Program-made: the position numbers and the translations under genes
NCBI GenBank assembly: GCA_937901435.1
Contig: CALGTJ010000702.1
Location: 1-6,602, forward strand
DNA: 6,602 nt
Direction of reading: 5' to 3'
Source: an uncultured Rhodobacter sp.
GTDB lineage: Bacteria > Pseudomonadota > Alphaproteobacteria > Rhodobacterales > Rhodobacteraceae
The notes under the pieces: model-generated
What the model was told of the DNA's origin: nothing
The model's input: only the letters and a program-made list of their open reading frames with translations
Databases searched by the model: none
Shown: in pieces, positions 5,184 through 6,602 of the stretch
How positions within the stretch are numbered: position 1 is the stretch's first letter
How the letters are laid out: each line of letters opens with the position of its first letter

Positions 5184-6178
5184 CCCAGTATCTCGGCATT
5201 GCGCGCCAGCACATCCACGCCTTGCATCTTCATGACATGCAGCATGTCGATGAAGATCCAGTTTTCTGACAGCTTGTCCCCGGCGCGCCGGTAGATATCG
5301 ATCACCCGGAACTCTGCCGGGGTCTGCGTGGCGGGCAGGCCCATAAAGCCACCTGCGGGAATGGCGGTGAAGTTGGGCCAGCCGAAAAACCCGCCGTAAT
5401 GCCCCTCGGCCAGACGGGCCAGATGACGGGTGGACGCGCGGTCCCTGAACCCGGCGCGAAAGGGGGCGGAATGCTGCTTGGCATAGCGTTCAATGGTATA
5501 GGACGCGCCAACCCCATGTGGCCCCCACCAGATCATGTCGTCATTCCACGTGCGCGCCAGTTCTTCCTCTAGCGGCAGACCCAGCGCCCATGTGCCCAGA
5601 TCGTTGACCATCGCGTTGATCACGGCCAGCGTCTTTTGCCCCTCGGCCTCGGTTTGCGCGTCGTATAACAGCCCGTCATGGGTGATCGGCCCTGGCTGCA
5701 CCAGATGCGCGGCGGTTTGCGGAGGAAAGGGATTCTGCCCGGCCTGCATCATCACATGCGGGATATCGAAAAAGAACGCGGTTTCAACGATCTTGCCCTC
5801 CGCGACGCGGTGGAACTCGCAATAGCGCAGGAATGTCATCTTGCGAGTGGGGCGGATGCCATACCATGGCGCGTCAAACAGGCCCATCAGGTGCCCCATG
5901 GACACAACCCATGTGCCGGTGAAACCGTCCATTTGGTTCAGCCCCGCGAAAAAGATATCCTCGCGTCGTTGCACGCGGGCAAAGGCGGTCAGGAACGGCT
6001 GCCAGAACGCCTCTGCCACCGCGTGTGCGCCTATCTGTTCATTGCAGGGGTGAAAGCCGCGCCAGTGCCAGTCGGGGCTGGCGTATTGGGCAAGGATACC
6101 TGCGACCGTCTGAGGCGAGGCCTGCGCCAAAGCGGTATGATAGCCCCGCACAAGGTCTTTTTCCGCCTGGAAATTCAT
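5180..6178 (-). CDS. Tandem SnoaL-like (NTF2-fold) domain protein, polyketide/ester cyclase family
   Basis: This 332-residue protein contains two copies of a SnoaL-like domain, a cone-shaped alpha+beta fold that binds small hydrophobic molecules. The copies cover about 5-148 and 183-322. They begin alike, with DWHWRGFHP (36-44) against DMIWWGPHG (214-222). They end alike, with FFFDIPHVMMQAG (135-147) against IFIDMLHVMKMQG (308-320). Asp138 and Asp311 sit where SnoaL has its acid/base aspartate, so both pockets may be functional. Single-domain SnoaL proteins are about 130-150 residues, so this is a duplication, not two fused genes of different kinds. ATG at 6178 is supported by AAAGGG (6191-6186), seven bases upstream, inside the end of the permease gene. 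The gap to the permease is four bases, so they form one operon. The substrate is unknown, and cyclase activity is only a family label. Confidence 0.85.
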   Translation of the reverse strand: MNFQAEKDLVRGYHTALAQASPQTVAGILAQYASPDWHWRGFHPCNEQIGAHAVAEAFWQPFLTAFARVQRREDIFFAGLNQMDGFTGTWVVSMGHLMGLFDAPWYGIRPTRKMTFLRYCEFHRVAEGKIVETAFFFDIPHVMMQAGQNPFPPQTAAHLVQPGPITHDGLLYDAQTEAEGQKTLAVINAMVNDLGTWALGLPLEEELARTWNDDMIWWGPHGVGASYTIERYAKQHSAPFRAGFRDRASTRHLARLAEGHYGGFFGWPNFTAIPAGGFMGLPATQTPAEFRVIDIYRRAGDKLSENWIFIDMLHVMKMQGVDVLARNAEILG

Positions 6179-6182
6179 CCGG

Positions 6183-6602
6183 TTACCCTTTGACCGCGCC
6201 TGCGGTCAGGCCGCTGACGATCTGGCGTTGGAAGAAGAGGATCAGCACGAACAGCGGCGCTGTGGCAGAGACCACGGCGGCCACCGCATACATCACGTTG
6301 CCCTCTTGCTGGACCGACCCGAGAAAGCTGGCGATGCGCGGCACCATGGTCTGATTGTCCTGGCTCAGCAGCATCGCGGTGACGGCAAAGTCATTGTACG
6401 CCAGCAGGAACGAAAACAGCCCCGTGGTGATCACGCCGGGCCACATCACCGGGATGATCACATGGCGAAACGCCTGAAAGCGGGTGCAGCCATCGACCAT
6501 GGCGCTTTCGTCCAGATCCTTGGGGATGTTGAGGAAAAACGAATGCAGCATCCAAAGGGTAAAGGGCTGGTTGATCGCCACCAGCACGATGATCGCCGTG
6601 GG
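6183..6602 (-). CDS. ABC transporter permease, MalG-like carbohydrate type, 5' end cut by window edge
   Basis: This is the C-terminal 139 residues of an inner-membrane permease of the binding-protein-dependent ABC importer family. The frame is open from base 6602, and the apparent start at 6587 is an internal GTG (valine). The EAA loop that docks onto the ATPase is clear: ESAMVDGCTRFQAFRHVIIP (32-51 of the visible part), with the conserved Gly (DGC). Membrane segments follow at about 52-68 and 107-125, and the fragment ends GLTAGAVKG, the typical end of MalG-type subunits. Such subunits import sugars, polyols or related compounds together with a second permease, an ATPase and a binding protein, all presumably to the right outside the window. 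The stop (TAA) is four bases before the SnoaL-like gene. The substrate cannot be named. Confidence 0.92.
   Translation of the reverse strand, partial: PTAIIVLVAINQPFTLWMLHSFFLNIPKDLDESAMVDGCTRFQAFRHVIIPVMWPGVITTGLFSFLLAYNDFAVTAMLLSQDNQTMVPRIASFLGSVQQEGNVMYAVAAVVSATAPLFVLILFFQRQIVSGLTAGAVKG

Noticed and set aside
5678..6193. Plus-strand open frame of 171 codons opposite the SnoaL-like gene
   Set aside because: It is a composition-driven shadow. The minus-strand protein has clear domain motifs, and this frame has none.
6183..6587. Start of the ABC permease at 6587
   Set aside because: The codon is an internal GTG, and the frame continues open to the window edge with permease-like sequence (PTAIIVLVAINQ). 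The gene is partial.

Overview
The window looks like chromosomal DNA from an alphaproteobacterium, most likely Rhodobacterales (Roseobacter-like). The DNA is GC-rich, codons are strongly biased to G/C in third position, and the window holds a tripartite TRAP transporter, a sugar-type ABC permease and an aromatic-ring dioxygenase. No tRNA, rRNA, CRISPR array, insertion sequence or phage gene was seen. Coding density is very high and the only real intergenic regions are 385-548 and 1215-1312.

Left part: a YciI-family gene (1-384, minus strand, cut by the window edge) is divergent from a rightward run of five genes. That run is a RutE-type nitroreductase (549-1214), a DctP-family TRAP binding protein (1313-2422), a DctQ small permease (2453-2998), a DctM large permease (2995-4302) and an intradiol dioxygenase of hydroxyquinol 1,2-dioxygenase type (4314-5183). 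A good minus-strand sigma70-type promoter (432-460) drives the YciI gene, and an imperfect palindrome lies just downstream of it.

Right part: a leftward pair, an ABC transporter permease (6183-6602, cut by the edge) followed 4 bp later by a protein with two SnoaL-like domains (5180-6178). It converges on the dioxygenase gene so tightly that both genes stop inside the same CTAG tetranucleotide.

Working model (inference): the rightward operon imports an organic substrate through the TRAP system and channels it, or a product of it, to hydroxyquinol (1,2,4-trihydroxybenzene). The dioxygenase opens that ring. The nitroreductase and the YciI protein resemble accessory enzymes known from chlorophenol and chlorophenoxyacetate pathways: TcpB, a quinone reductase, and TftG, a YciI-superfamily dehydrochlorinase. 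They may therefore handle hydroxyquinone intermediates. The upstream hydroxylase, the maleylacetate reductase and any regulator are not in the window.

The most striking oddity is an in-frame amber codon at codon 37 of dctM (3103-3105). The rest of the gene is intact in the same frame. As written, the transporter is either broken, made as two pieces, rescued by suppression, or the base is a sequencing error.
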